Below, piece by piece: positions 24,493-34,100 of a stretch of DNA of 49,734 nucleotides. The notes under the pieces are model-generated. The model saw only the letters and a list, made by a program, of their open reading frames with translations. It was not told where the DNA came from and did no database searches. Position numbers and translations under genes: made by a program. Location: positions 1 to 49,734 of the forward strand of contig CAAGGJ010000139.1 in NCBI GenBank assembly GCA_900769345.1, in the 5' to 3' direction. This DNA comes from Bacteroidales bacterium. GTDB taxonomy: Bacteria > Bacteroidota > Bacteroidia > Bacteroidales > Muribaculaceae. Position 1 is the first letter of the stretch; the number at the start of each line of letters is the position of its first letter.

Positions 24493-27492
24493 TTATTTCT
24501 TTATCATCTTGCGTGTTATGTTGCCTGCCTTAACCACATACACACCCTTTGCAAGGCCTGTTGCTGCTACGCGGGCACCACTGATGCTGTAGATTTCCAC
24601 TTGGCTTGCATCTATGCCGTCTACCACGAGGTCGTCGCCTACAAAGCGCACTATCACGTCGCCGTCAGCATTGATGTCGCTGATGCCGCTTACCACCGAG
24701 GTGTCGATAGTTACAGGATCGGCGTACGTTCCGGCTATTGTAGCAAAGCTGAGTTCGTCGTATAGGCTGATGTACTCGCCGTTTTCGCAGTCGTAGAGCT
24801 TGAAGTTGACCTTCTCACCTCCATTACCGTGCACGGTGATAAAGAAGCGGTCGCGAATCATCACACCCTCGCCACGACATTCGTCGCCTACAAATGCGCC
24901 TATCAAGTAACGGCCGTCTTCGAGTTGGGTTGTGCCGCGTGCCACGATGCTCATATTGTCGGCAAAGCGGCTGTCGTCGTATTGCCATGGCTTGATGGTG
25001 CGTGACTTCGAGCGCAAACTCAATGTGCTTATTTCGCTGCTTGCCGAGGCTATGCCGAGGTCGTTTTCTGCCGGGAATCTTGCCGAAACATTTTCTTCCG
25101 ATGCGTTATAGATAAGGTATGCTTCGCCGGCTACAAGGGTTTGCAGTGTTCCTGACCATCCTTCTTGTTGAGCGTATTCAGCAAAACCTCCGCTCTTGCT
25201 TATTATCTTCGAACCCTCGGTCCAAGCAGCTGCTTTACCTATTGCTGAGTTTAGGTCGTGGTTGAAGCAATAAGGATTGCTTACCCAGTTCCACTTACGA
25301 GTCAGGGTCTTGGTTGTAGCTGTGGCATCGGCGGTAAATTCTGTCATAGGCACGAGCATATTAAACACTTGGTCTGCCTTAACATTTACCTTATAGCCTT
25401 CAGCGGTGGTCATTTGATTAAGATCGCCAAAGAAACCATACTTCGGGTCGTTGTAAGTGAGTTGGCCGCGTGAACGGATTTCTTGTATCTTGCCAAATTG
25501 CTCATCGGTGGCGTTGATATTGGTCAACGCACCTGTGTAGAGCGATGCCCAGTGCCAACCTGCGTCGAGTGCCAAGCGTTGAGTTATAGTCAAAGAGCCT
25601 GGGGTCACCGTTACGTCCTTATCGTTGTGCACTATCGAAGCACTTACGGCATTTGCCAACTTTTTAGGAGTAACTGCCCATTCGTTCTTGCCTTCGGTGC
25701 GTTCGCCTATTGTGAGATAGTCGTCGATGCCTTGGAATGTGAATGTGCCGTCTTCGAGATACATATTTTCAGGGTCGGTAGTGAGTGTGAGCACTGCATC
25801 GGTGTCGTAAAGACCTATGGTAAGAGCGTTTACAGTTACTGAGTTGAGCCCTGCCACGATATTTAATGCATAGCTTATTTCGTGGCTGTATTCTGCGTTG
25901 GCTTGGAATGTGCCATCTACTATCTTGGCTGCGTTAGTGGTATATGTCCACTTCACTGTGGTAGCACCATATTTCGATGCAGCCCATCCGGTGGTGGCGC
26001 CATCGGTCAACTGAGTCAAGATAGGACTATCGTTAACTTCAGCGAAAGTAAATGACGACGGGAAACTTGTCTTCATAAATGAGGTTGAGCCTACCACATT
26101 ACCGGTCAATTCGGTATAGATGTCGAGCTTGCTTAGTTCGGCTTCTTTAAGCGACTTCGACAATGGATTAGCGGTTATCTCATAATCTTTATTTGTCGGG
26201 AAATCTACTACCGAAACGTCAAGAGTTAAAACCTTGTTAGGAAGGTCGCGATGAGTGATTGTGATTGTGTTGCGACCTGTAGCACTTGCTGTTATTGTGC
26301 CATCTTCATTCAGTGTCAATCCGGTAGAACCTTCGCCTATGGTATAAGTGATGCCATCTTCTTTGCCATAAGTTGCATTTGCGGGCACTATAGAGAATGT
26401 ATAAGGCAAATATTGCTTCACTTCATCGCCTATAACTACACTAATCTGTGAGTATTGTTGTGTAAGGTCGGTAGCCGGTTGAATAACCTTTACGTTAACA
26501 TCTACCGGTGACAAACTGCCATAAGTGGCTCTCATCACATAGTTGCCCACCTTGGCGGGATTCCACAAACCACCATCCAACTCTACTATGCCATCGGTGC
26601 CTTCAGGAGTGGTTACTGCCCACTTAACGCTTTCGGTGGCATCGGCAGGCGTGATTGTAAGAACTTGTTGCAAAAGTGCGGTTAGCAACTTCGAATCTCC
26701 TACATTCACCTCTATACCATTTGGGAAATCTTGGCTATTAAGAGTCATTCCGGTAATGTGCTGATGCACATATACTGATATTGCAGCTTCTACAAACGAA
26801 CTTGAGTTTCCGTCAGCAACATAGCCGGTATTAATCGCCAATGTAGCGTTCATCGCATATTCCGAGGATAAATTTGGCTTCACCGGAGTGAGCACATTGT
26901 CGGTGATAGTAAAGTATTCGACATCGTTTCCTGCATCCCATGCGTATGAGTCGGGCATGGTGGCAGGTTGGGTATTGTCGAGAGCGACGAACTTTACCAA
27001 ATCGTTAAGATTTTGAGTTTCACCTACAAAGATGTTCAAATCCTGAGCCTCGGGACTGGTTTCAGTCAGCGGGTTGTAGTTGATAGTGTACAAATCCGAT
27101 AATGTACCGTAGGTTTTGTCTGCCACTTCTACAGCGATAGTCTGTCCCAAAGTGTACTCTACATTGTTACATTTGAGCACAAAGTTGATGTTCTTTCCTG
27201 CATCGGCATCAGCCACACCTATTCTCAAGAAGAAATAATAACCTTCTACAGAAGTGGTGCCATACTGTTGTTTCGTAGCGATAGCACGGCAACTCTCGCC
27301 AATAAAGGCTCCGAGCTCTACGCCACTATACAAATTAGCTCCCAAATCCACTCCGCTTGGAGTCTTGAGTGCTGCCATCACCACGATGTGATTAGAATAC
27401 TCCTCTTCGCCGGGAGTAGACCACGATCGCTCGGCTTTCATCGTGAGAACACCCACAATAGCCATAATTGCAATAAGTAAGGTCTTTTTCAT
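24493..27492 (-). CDS. Exported multidomain protein with T9SS-like C-terminal tail
   Basis: 999 residues with signal peptide MKKTLLIAIMAIVGVLTMKA. In order: an ECRG-type module (about 35-150; GAFIGESCRAIA at 61-72); Ig-like/BIG2-type domains (about 240-430; ITPADATESVKWAVTT, IVPANATYGKEDGITY); a YDG/MBG-like sandwich (about 540-645); a 'GWHWAS' module with a second half beginning RKWNWVSNPY (about 650-810), of the kind repeated in T9SS cargo; a second ECRG module (about 845-935; GAFVGDECRGEG); and a short tail (about 940-999; VEIYSISGARVAATGLAKGVYVVKAG...KMIKK) matching type A sorting tails. It is presumably exported by T9SS to the cell surface. It shares two module types with the 3258-aa protein encoded on the other strand. 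Confidence 0.85.
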   Translation of the reverse strand: MKKTLLIAIMAIVGVLTMKAERSWSTPGEEEYSNHIVVMAALKTPSGVDLGANLYSGVELGAFIGESCRAIATKQQYGTTSVEGYYFFLRIGVADADAGKNINFVLKCNNVEYTLGQTIAVEVADKTYGTLSDLYTINYNPLTETSPEAQDLNIFVGETQNLNDLVKFVALDNTQPATMPDSYAWDAGNDVEYFTITDNVLTPVKPNLSSEYAMNATLAINTGYVADGNSSSFVEAAISVYVHQHITGMTLNSQDFPNGIEVNVGDSKLLTALLQQVLTITPADATESVKWAVTTPEGTDGIVELDGGLWNPAKVGNYVMRATYGSLSPVDVNVKVIQPATDLTQQYSQISVVIGDEVKQYLPYTFSIVPANATYGKEDGITYTIGEGSTGLTLNEDGTITASATGRNTITITHRDLPNKVLTLDVSVVDFPTNKDYEITANPLSKSLKEAELSKLDIYTELTGNVVGSTSFMKTSFPSSFTFAEVNDSPILTQLTDGATTGWAASKYGATTVKWTYTTNAAKIVDGTFQANAEYSHEISYALNIVAGLNSVTVNALTIGLYDTDAVLTLTTDPENMYLEDGTFTFQGIDDYLTIGERTEGKNEWAVTPKKLANAVSASIVHNDKDVTVTPGSLTITQRLALDAGWHWASLYTGALTNINATDEQFGKIQEIRSRGQLTYNDPKYGFFGDLNQMTTAEGYKVNVKADQVFNMLVPMTEFTADATATTKTLTRKWNWVSNPYCFNHDLNSAIGKAAAWTEGSKIISKSGGFAEYAQQEGWSGTLQTLVAGEAYLIYNASEENVSARFPAENDLGIASASSEISTLSLRSKSRTIKPWQYDDSRFADNMSIVARGTTQLEDGRYLIGAFVGDECRGEGVMIRDRFFITVHGNGGEKVNFKLYDCENGEYISLYDELSFATIAGTYADPVTIDTSVVSGISDINADGDVIVRFVGDDLVVDGIDASQVEIYSISGARVAATGLAKGVYVVKAGNITRKMIKK

Positions 27493-27519
27493 TGTTTCAG
27501 ATATTACATGATTAATATT

Positions 27520-28266
27520 TTATTGATTTTCACATATTGTTATTTCTATTTTCTTGCTGATGAAGGAGTCGCATAGCAGAGTAAGACTCTGGCTTGGCAT
27601 CATTGCTCGCAGTGCCTTACGGCTTGCCTTAAGCACTACCGAGAACCTCTGCCCTGCCGGCACCTTTGCCGGAATCACTTCCACATCCATTCCGCGAGGT
27701 GCTTCGGCTATGCGCGGCTCTATCTCTGTGCTGCCGTTATTGATACCCGCAAGCGTGGTGCTGATAGTGCGTCGCGAAGTCAATTGCAACTTTATGGTGT
27801 CGGTCTTCAAGCGTATTCCGCCGCCTAAGTCGTGTGGGAAATCGCGCTTGATGCGTTGCTGCGAGGTGAGTATATTACCCTTCACAAAGAGGTAATGCGG
27901 GCGATGGTCGGTGGTAGTGAGCACCGTGACTCGCTGATTGAAGTAGCCGGCACGGCCCGTGGGATCGAACTTAACATCTACATACAGCGAATCGCCCGTA
28001 CGAGCCGCACGCTTGTCGAACGTGGCTGTGGTGCAATTGCAGCGACCCTTGGCTGATAATATGGCTAAAGCATCTTCCCCGACATTGACCATAGCAAATC
28101 GGTGATTCACCGCTCCCATATCCTCGCCTATATCGCCAAAGTTATGCACGGTACCATTGGGCCAAGTTACAACCGTTTGGGCGGGACTGTTCACCCCTGC
28201 CGCTTCGATTGCCATCATAGCCAATAAGGTTATTTTTGATATTAAAGTACCGTTCATAACACTCAT
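27520..28266 (-). CDS. Exported DUF1573 (ASH/Ig-like) protein
   Basis: 248 residues from ATG 28266 (or 245 from ATG 28257); the longer open frame begins with TTG. A signal peptide (LISKITLLAMMAIEAAGVNSPAQ) precedes a DUF1573 domain (about 30-120): VHNFGDIGEDMGAVNHRFAMVNVGEDALAI, then GRCNCTTATFDKRAARTGDSLYVDVKFDPTGRAGYF, the typical 'C.C......P...G....I.V.F.P....G.F' pattern. A second Ig-like half follows (about 140-245). DUF1573 domains are found in many exported Bacteroidetes proteins, and their partner is unknown. It is the first gene of the eight-gene minus-strand run, 27 bases before the T9SS-tailed protein gene. Confidence 0.8.
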   Translation of the reverse strand: MSVMNGTLISKITLLAMMAIEAAGVNSPAQTVVTWPNGTVHNFGDIGEDMGAVNHRFAMVNVGEDALAILSAKGRCNCTTATFDKRAARTGDSLYVDVKFDPTGRAGYFNQRVTVLTTTDHRPHYLFVKGNILTSQQRIKRDFPHDLGGGIRLKTDTIKLQLTSRRTISTTLAGINNGSTEIEPRIAEAPRGMDVEVIPAKVPAGQRFSVVLKASRKALRAMMPSQSLTLLCDSFISKKIEITICENQ

Positions 28267-28349
28267 CTGTTTTATGTTGTCGTTAAGTAAGTTTTTTCTT
28301 TTATGCAAGCATTGTGATTAATAAATGCCTACTGTTAATTTTTGCAAAA

Positions 28350-28357
28350 CAAAGTTA
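28350..28357 (-). promoter_or_regulatory. Candidate -7 box for the long surface-protein operon
   Basis: On the minus strand TAACTTTG matches TAnnTTTG, about 85 bases upstream of the DUF1573 start. No TTTG is found at the expected distance (20 bases further upstream the minus strand reads CAAA), so the -33 element is missing and an activator may be needed. Confidence 0.4.
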
Positions 28358-28563
28358 CCTTTTTGCCCATTATCCTATTTGTAAAAAACATACATTCGTT
28401 TGTAAAAAACTATAATAACCGCTCCGAAATCACGATTTTATCAATATTTTCAAGCATTTGACAAATCCGAAAAAATGGCAATATTTGCCACCTGAATTTC
28501 CCCCAAAACCCTACCGTTTTAACCAACGATTGGCAACTGTTGTGTTTCAAAAGTTACATATTA

Positions 28564-28597
28564 TTTGAGGCATAATTCATATATTTTTGTACTTTTG
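28564..28597 (+). promoter_or_regulatory. Candidate promoter of the SDR gene
   Basis: TTTG at 28564-28567 and TACTTTTG (TAnnTTTG) at 28590-28597, separated by 22 bases, slightly longer than the usual 19-21. A second match TATTTTTG lies at 28582-28589. The SDR start follows 30 bases later. Confidence 0.45.
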
Positions 28598-28627
28598 CAA
28601 TCGACTATTAACGAAAATAAAAACGAA

Positions 28628-29413
28628 ATGAAGAAGATAGTACTAATTACGGGTGCCACAAGTGGCATAGGTGAAGCATGCGCTCGCCGCTTCGCTGAAG
28701 GTGGATATAACCTCATTCTCACAGCACGCCGAGCCGAACGCCTTGCCGATATCAAGGCCGAACTCGAAGCACGCGGTGCTGACAGCATCTCCGGCGAACC
28801 GGTGAAAGTGAAAACTCTGGCTTTCGACGTTCGCGACGCTCAGGCTGCCAAGGCTGCCATCGATTCGCTCGAGCCGGAATGGCAAACCATCGACGTTCTT
28901 ATCAACAATGCCGGTCTTGCACTCGGCTTGGATAAGGAATACGAAGGCAATCCCGACGATTGGAGCACAATGATCGATACCAACATCAAGGGACTGCTCA
29001 CTATGACTCGCCTCATAGTGCCGGCTATGGTGAAGCGCAACGAGGGCCATGTGATAAATGTGGGTAGTGTGGCAGGCGATGCGGCTTATGCCGGCGGAAA
29101 TGTGTATTGCGCCACCAAAGCGGCTGTAAAAGCCATCACCGACGGCCTTCGCATCGATGTGGCTGAATCGGCTGTGCGTGTCACCAACCTCAAACCCGGA
29201 CTTGTGGAAACTAATTTCAGCAATGTGCGCTTTCACGGCGACACCGAGCGTGCCGACAATGTATATAAGGGCATCACACCCCTCGTGGGAGACGATATTG
29301 CCGACGTGGCTTTCTATGCAGCAAGCGCGCCCAAGCATGTGCAGATAGCCGAAGTGCTAATCCTCGCCACTCACCAAGCCAACGGCAGCTTCATTCATAG
29401 GGAGAAATATTGA
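28628..29413 (+). CDS. Short-chain dehydrogenase/reductase (YdfG-like)
   Basis: 261 residues from ATG 28628; the longer frame from 28565 runs through the promoter. The features of classical SDRs are complete: the cofactor loop TGATSGIGEACAR near the N-terminus, an adjoining TARRAERL that suggests NADP(H) preference (Arg pair after strand 2), NNAGLALG, the catalytic Ser in NVGSVAGDAAY, and YCATKAA giving the Tyr-x-x-x-Lys pair. Overall it resembles NADP-dependent 3-hydroxy acid/serine dehydrogenases of the YdfG group. It is cytosolic, and the physiological substrate is not predictable. It stands alone, with the AraC-type regulator 250 bases downstream. Confidence 0.9.
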   Translation: MKKIVLITGATSGIGEACARRFAEGGYNLILTARRAERLADIKAELEARGADSISGEPVKVKTLAFDVRDAQAAKAAIDSLEPEWQTIDVLINNAGLALGLDKEYEGNPDDWSTMIDTNIKGLLTMTRLIVPAMVKRNEGHVINVGSVAGDAAYAGGNVYCATKAAVKAITDGLRIDVAESAVRVTNLKPGLVETNFSNVRFHGDTERADNVYKGITPLVGDDIADVAFYAASAPKHVQIAEVLILATHQANGSFIHREKY

Positions 29414-29648
29414 CCTTGCGAAACGAATTGTTTATCGGAGCCTCAAGCCTTAGATTCACTCTATTTATGCCATTTGGCATTATGAGTGCAGACGTGTTAT
29501 GCTTAACAGCACCCTTAAAGGCACTATCTGCTGTTATGGGGGTTACATTCACATCACCACAATTCGGCAAGATTTGTGCATAATGAAAAAAGCATCTTTT
29601 CGTTAGCAAAAAAATAATTAATTTTGCAGAGGAACCAACTAATTTCAA
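29414..29648. other. Intergenic segment open on both strands, with an inverted repeat
   Basis: Between the SDR stop and the membrane AraC gene, the + strand is open from a TTG at 29416 to TAA near 29583 (about 55 residues), and the - strand from 29648 to 29391 (85 residues). Neither product is recognised. TAACAGCA (29504-29511) and TGCTGTTA (29529-29536) form an exact inverted repeat. It may be a dispersed repeat or an operator region; I do not call a gene here. Confidence 0.3.
29619..29626 (+). promoter_or_regulatory. Candidate -7 box for the membrane AraC regulator
   Basis: TAATTTTG matches TAnnTTTG 40 bases before the ATG at 29666. The upstream region offers only a poor -33 match (TTTCG near 29598). 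Confidence 0.35.
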
Positions 29649-29665
29649 CCATCAAAACAATTGCA

Positions 29666-30799
29666 ATGGATCAAACCCTATATCACTTCTCTCTGATAAT
29701 AGCGCTGCCACTGATGATATTCTTCGGGGTCAATATGATTTTGGCACGCACACCCGAGAAGAAGATTTATGCCAATTTTCTATTGTCGCGCCGCGTTATG
29801 GGCACGGCTCTGCTTGTACTTTCAGCCAACTATTCGGTGCATTATTTCTGTTCACCGCGCCTCATCGATGTCTGTGCCACCATTCTTATGAATCTGGTCA
29901 CCTACTTTCTATGTTATTGGCTCTTCAGTTCGGCTATGATGACACTGCTCAACAAACGCTACATCACACGCCGTCGCGTTGCACAGCACCTGACTATGTG
30001 GCTAACCTATGCAGCTATGGCAATTGTGGTGATTCTATGGGTTCCCCAAGGCATAAAGCAGCAAGTGTGCGTAGTGGTGATGGCGGGGTGGCTGATCATT
30101 TACGGCACTTTTCTATCGGTGCGCCTGCTTCGCACCTATTACAAGGCGGTAAAAATGTTTAGCGACAATCATTCCGACGATATTGGAGCCTACATTCGTT
30201 GGCTATCGATATTCACCATTTGGGCCATAGTGTTCGGCGTCAGCTGCAGCGCTCTCACCTTCTTACCCGACAAATATGTGTTCCTATGGGTGCTCTCGGC
30301 TATTCCGTTCTACATCTATCTCTATTGTTGCTATCAGAATTATATGCTATCATACGAGAAGGTAGAGAATGCCATAGAAGAAGAAATATCCTACGAGCAA
30401 GCTGCCGCAGCTACCGCACACACCACCGCAGCCACTTCGGGCTCGGAGACCGACACGCCTGCCTATCACACCGAGATAGCCCGACGAATTAAGGAATGGA
30501 TCGACAGTGATGGTTTCTGCGAACCGGGACTTACACTCAAGGACCTCTCCGACCATCTCTGCACCAATCGCACCTACCTCTCGGAGTATATCAACTCGGT
30601 GTATCATATGAGTTTTCGCGACTGGATTACAAGTATGCGCATCGACTTTGCCAAGCGCCGCATGAAGGAGCATCCTGAGCAAAAAATGCTCGAAATTTCG
30701 GAGCACTCCGGCTTCCTCTCGCTGAGCCACTTCACCAAGACATTCACCGAAAAAGAGGGCTGCTCGCCTGCCCGTTGGCGCAAGAATTTAGACAAATAA
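29666..30799 (+). CDS. Membrane-bound AraC-family regulator
   Basis: 377 residues from ATG 29666; an in-frame start at 29624 would include the promoter box. The N-terminal ~225 residues hold about six to seven hydrophobic helices, for example FSLIIALPLMIFFGVNMIL, MAIVVILWVPQG, VVVMAGWLIIYGTFLSV, WLSIFTIWAIVFGVSC and VFLWVLSAIPFYIYLYC. A polar linker follows, then an AraC HTH domain (about 275-375: LTLKDLSDHLCTNRTYLSEYINSVYHMSFRDWI ... ISEHSGFLSLSHFTKTFTEKEGCSPARWRK). It should sense a membrane or periplasmic cue and control transcription directly; targets are unknown. Its location between the two surface-protein loci makes them candidate targets, though this is only positional. Confidence 0.85.
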   Translation: MDQTLYHFSLIIALPLMIFFGVNMILARTPEKKIYANFLLSRRVMGTALLVLSANYSVHYFCSPRLIDVCATILMNLVTYFLCYWLFSSAMMTLLNKRYITRRRVAQHLTMWLTYAAMAIVVILWVPQGIKQQVCVVVMAGWLIIYGTFLSVRLLRTYYKAVKMFSDNHSDDIGAYIRWLSIFTIWAIVFGVSCSALTFLPDKYVFLWVLSAIPFYIYLYCCYQNYMLSYEKVENAIEEEISYEQAAAATAHTTAATSGSETDTPAYHTEIARRIKEWIDSDGFCEPGLTLKDLSDHLCTNRTYLSEYINSVYHMSFRDWITSMRIDFAKRRMKEHPEQKMLEISEHSGFLSLSHFTKTFTEKEGCSPARWRKNLDK

Positions 30800-30827
30800 T
30801 CCAACTCCATTTTTCATCATCAACATA

Positions 30828-30857
30828 AGCCCCTATGTATATATAGGGGCTTTTTTT
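30828..30857 (+). terminator. Intrinsic terminator after the membrane AraC gene
   Basis: AGCCCCTAT (30828-30836) pairs perfectly with ATAGGGGCT (30843-30851) around a 6-base loop, followed by seven Ts. It lies 28 bases after the stop codon. Confidence 0.9.
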
Positions 30858-31155
30858 GCTATTTACGCAAATTTTTCAAAACTACAAATTGACGAATCGA
30901 CAAATCTTCAACAATGTCGAATTTTACAAAAATTTACTATCTTTTCAAAAAGCACACCCCACCCCACCTAAAAATACCCAAAAATTCAAAAAAAAGAGTT
31001 TCATTTGCATTAAGAAGATAAAAAAGAGCATTGTCAACTTTGTTAATTTTGATTAATCACTCATTTTATTAATATTTTCCGACCCCATCTAAAGTGACCA
31101 GAAAGGCCTTGTCTATATTTCAAAAAAACAATAATCATAATAAAACAAAAAATCT
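30858..31155. other. AT-rich upstream region of the giant LamG gene
   Basis: About 300 bases with no plausible gene and long A-rich runs. TAATTTTG at 31044-31051 fits the TAnnTTTG -7 element and would give a leader of roughly 100 bases, but no TTTG lies at the right distance upstream. Promoter identity is therefore tentative. Confidence 0.45.
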
Positions 31156-34100
31156 ATGAACAGTAACAACAAAAAAACTGCCCCGCCGCGGAGCGGGATT
31201 ACCATGTCTCCGCCATGGGACTCGCTGCCAATGCTCCGGCATCTGGCACGACTCATTATCGCCATTTTGGCGATAACTACATTCGTCCCCAAGGCGAGTG
31301 CGGATAACCAACTTGCGATAAAGGACGTATCTTTTGGTGATACCGACCTAAGTAGAACAGGAGGTCTTATCACACTCGAATTCCCATTCTATGACGACGA
31401 TGGCAATCACGAAGGTCTTCCCTACACCGACGATTTTTTCTCATATTTGAGTATAAACGGTAAAAAGGTCCTCCGATTCCAATCATTTAAAGGCAGCAAA
31501 CAGGAACAAGACAAAGCCAATTGGTACTGGATTAAGACATATGTATTGGATTATTCATATTTTAGTACTGCATTTGTTCATGCCACTTATAGCGAGGTAG
31601 ATCTTGGTTTTGATTATTGGTCTCATATCGATAAGCTGAATACCACCTATCCATGCACAGCAAACATCACGAAGAATAAAGGCAATATTACAACAGCCGT
31701 CTATGAATTGCTCCTAAGTGAAAAAGCATTACGTGAAGCAGCAAATGGCGGTTTGAAAGTTGAGCTATACATCGATGCTCAAGTAGAAAATGGCAATACA
31801 TATCATTGGACAGCAACTGAGACATACAACTATACACTTCCCTCAAAACCAGACTTCAAACATGAATTTAGTGACACACCGGGTAAATATTTGCTTGAGT
31901 TCAATGCAAAAGCGGGAAACTATTACGAAATAATTTCACCGGAATCATTAAAACAAGATGAAACGAACATCGATGGGACAAAAGTTCAAATCTTAATTCC
32001 ATCAATGACGGATACCTCATATAAATTGGGGATTGTGTACAACAATTTGATTAAGACACATACAAGAAGTTCGTGGCCTGAGGCCAAACTCTTTTATAAA
32101 GACACTTGCTATGTAGATATTGACGAGTATCCGCAGCCGAAGAACTTTAAAGCCACTTTAAATAACGTAACCGGAAAGGTGGATTTGACCTGGAATATGG
32201 CCACTGCATCGAAAAACACCAATTATAAGGGAGAATTCCAGATACAGCGAAGCACCGATTCCGGATTCAATAACGACTTGAAAACATATACCGTGGCTTA
32301 CGATTACTCGAAAAGCAGCTACACTTATTCCAACGATGTGAGCGACGTGCGATTCGATGGCACATATTACTATCGCATACGTCGAAGCCCATCGGCATCT
32401 AAATGGGAATGGGATGAAGTATCGTCGTATACTTCAAGTATAGTTGTAAAAGTAAATCATAGGTACGTAAAGTCGGCTAATGCCAAACTTATCGATGATA
32501 AGTATGTGAACATCACCTGGGATTACGACGATGGTAATGTTTGGGGCGATAATGCCGAAGTTTTGATAACTCGTTTCAACCAAGGCAAAGGCACTAACTA
32601 TAGCATTAAAGTTCCAGCCGATTCGGTTGCAAAACGCAGCTATACCGAAGAACTTACCACCACTTGCGATATATATTCTTACGACATTGCCGTAAATCCT
32701 AACAGCAATGCATTCGGTAAACAAACTCCTGTGGAGGTTAGTTCCAAAGGACAACCTCTATTCCGTTCGGAATCAGGTAGAGTGCTCTCTTTCGTAGCAT
32801 CTAAAGGCTATTTTTCCGACCATGTGGAATTGGAATGGACAAGCGACGGCAAACCTATTGACGTATTCTCAATTCGTGCTCGCGAGTATGGTAGCGGGAA
32901 CGATTTCAAGCAAATAGAGCAAGTATCAGCCAACTTGGCTTCGAAAGAATACTCATTCTCGCACACCAAGTCGATACCAGGCGTGGTGTATGAATATCAG
33001 ATAGCCACAGTCACCAAGTGCGGCGATCAAAATGTAACACACGTTTGCGATCATCGCGAAATAGGTTTCCGCACCACTACGGGCGACATATATGGCCGTG
33101 TTACCTTCGAGAGCGGCCAGGCAGTACCCGATGTAGAGGTTCGTGCCGAGTTTACCGAAGGTTCGGGCATCAGCGGCAAGGCATACCGCTTCGACGGCAA
33201 CGGCAAGATGACCGTAGAGAATAAAGGCTTGATGAACAATGCTACCGACCAAGCCACCATCGAGGCTTGGGTTAAGCCGGAAGGCAATGGTACGATTGTG
33301 ACTAAGCCTGGAATGTATTCGCTTGAATATAAAAACGATAAATTTGCCTTTACTGTCGGCTCTCAGACAGTGACAACCTCCGATAATGTAAGCAAGTTTA
33401 CCGAATCGGCATCGTTTGTTCACATTTCGGCAGTGGCAGCGAGCGATTTCCTCTATCTATACGTCAACGACACTATCCAAGCCAAAGTGGCGCGCACCGG
33501 AGTGGTGACAGCCGATAGCGTGGCGATAGAAATTGGCGATAAGTTTAAGGGTGTAATCGATGAAGTGCGTCTGTGGAGCGTGGCTCGCGACAGCGCAGAT
33601 GTGGCTCGCGACTATAGCCGCTACATAGTAGGTAACGAAACCGGTCTTGAAGCTTATTACACATTCGATTATTCGGTAGCCGACCAATTCTACGATATTT
33701 CGTATAAGGGAAATGTCTACAACAAGAATCATGGTACGGTTACCGATGCAACTCTCAGCAGTGACGATGTGCCTACTGCATCGCAGCTCGGTTATCGCAG
33801 CTACACCGACGAAGATGGCTCATACTTGCTACGCGCATTGCCATTCTTGGGCAATGGTACTACGTATATGGTAGTGCCACGCCTCGGCATACACCAGTTC
33901 GACCCTCAAAAGGAATTGCGCCTCATCAGCTTGCAATCGCAAAGCCACACGGTGAATTTCACCGACAAATCGTCGTTCCAGGTTCATGGTAAGGTAACGT
34001 ATAAGGGCGGTACCATTCCGGTGGAAGGCGTGTCATTCAAGGTAGACGGCGTGATTGTGGCCGACGGCAAAGGCAATGTTATTAAGACTGGATCCGACGG

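Larger units (their letters stand above)
28267..28627. other. Divergent promoter region between the surface operon and the SDR gene
   Basis: The 361 AT-rich bases have no ORF of their own. They carry outward-facing promoter-like sequences for both sides (given separately) and several short A/T tracts. No terminator is needed because the genes diverge. Confidence 0.6.

Noticed and set aside
24493..27492. Interpreting the tail of the 999-aa protein as proof of a local T9SS
   Set aside because: Only cargo-type tails are visible; no T9SS machinery gene (such as PorU, SprA or PorV) lies in the window, so secretion by T9SS is inferred from the tail alone.
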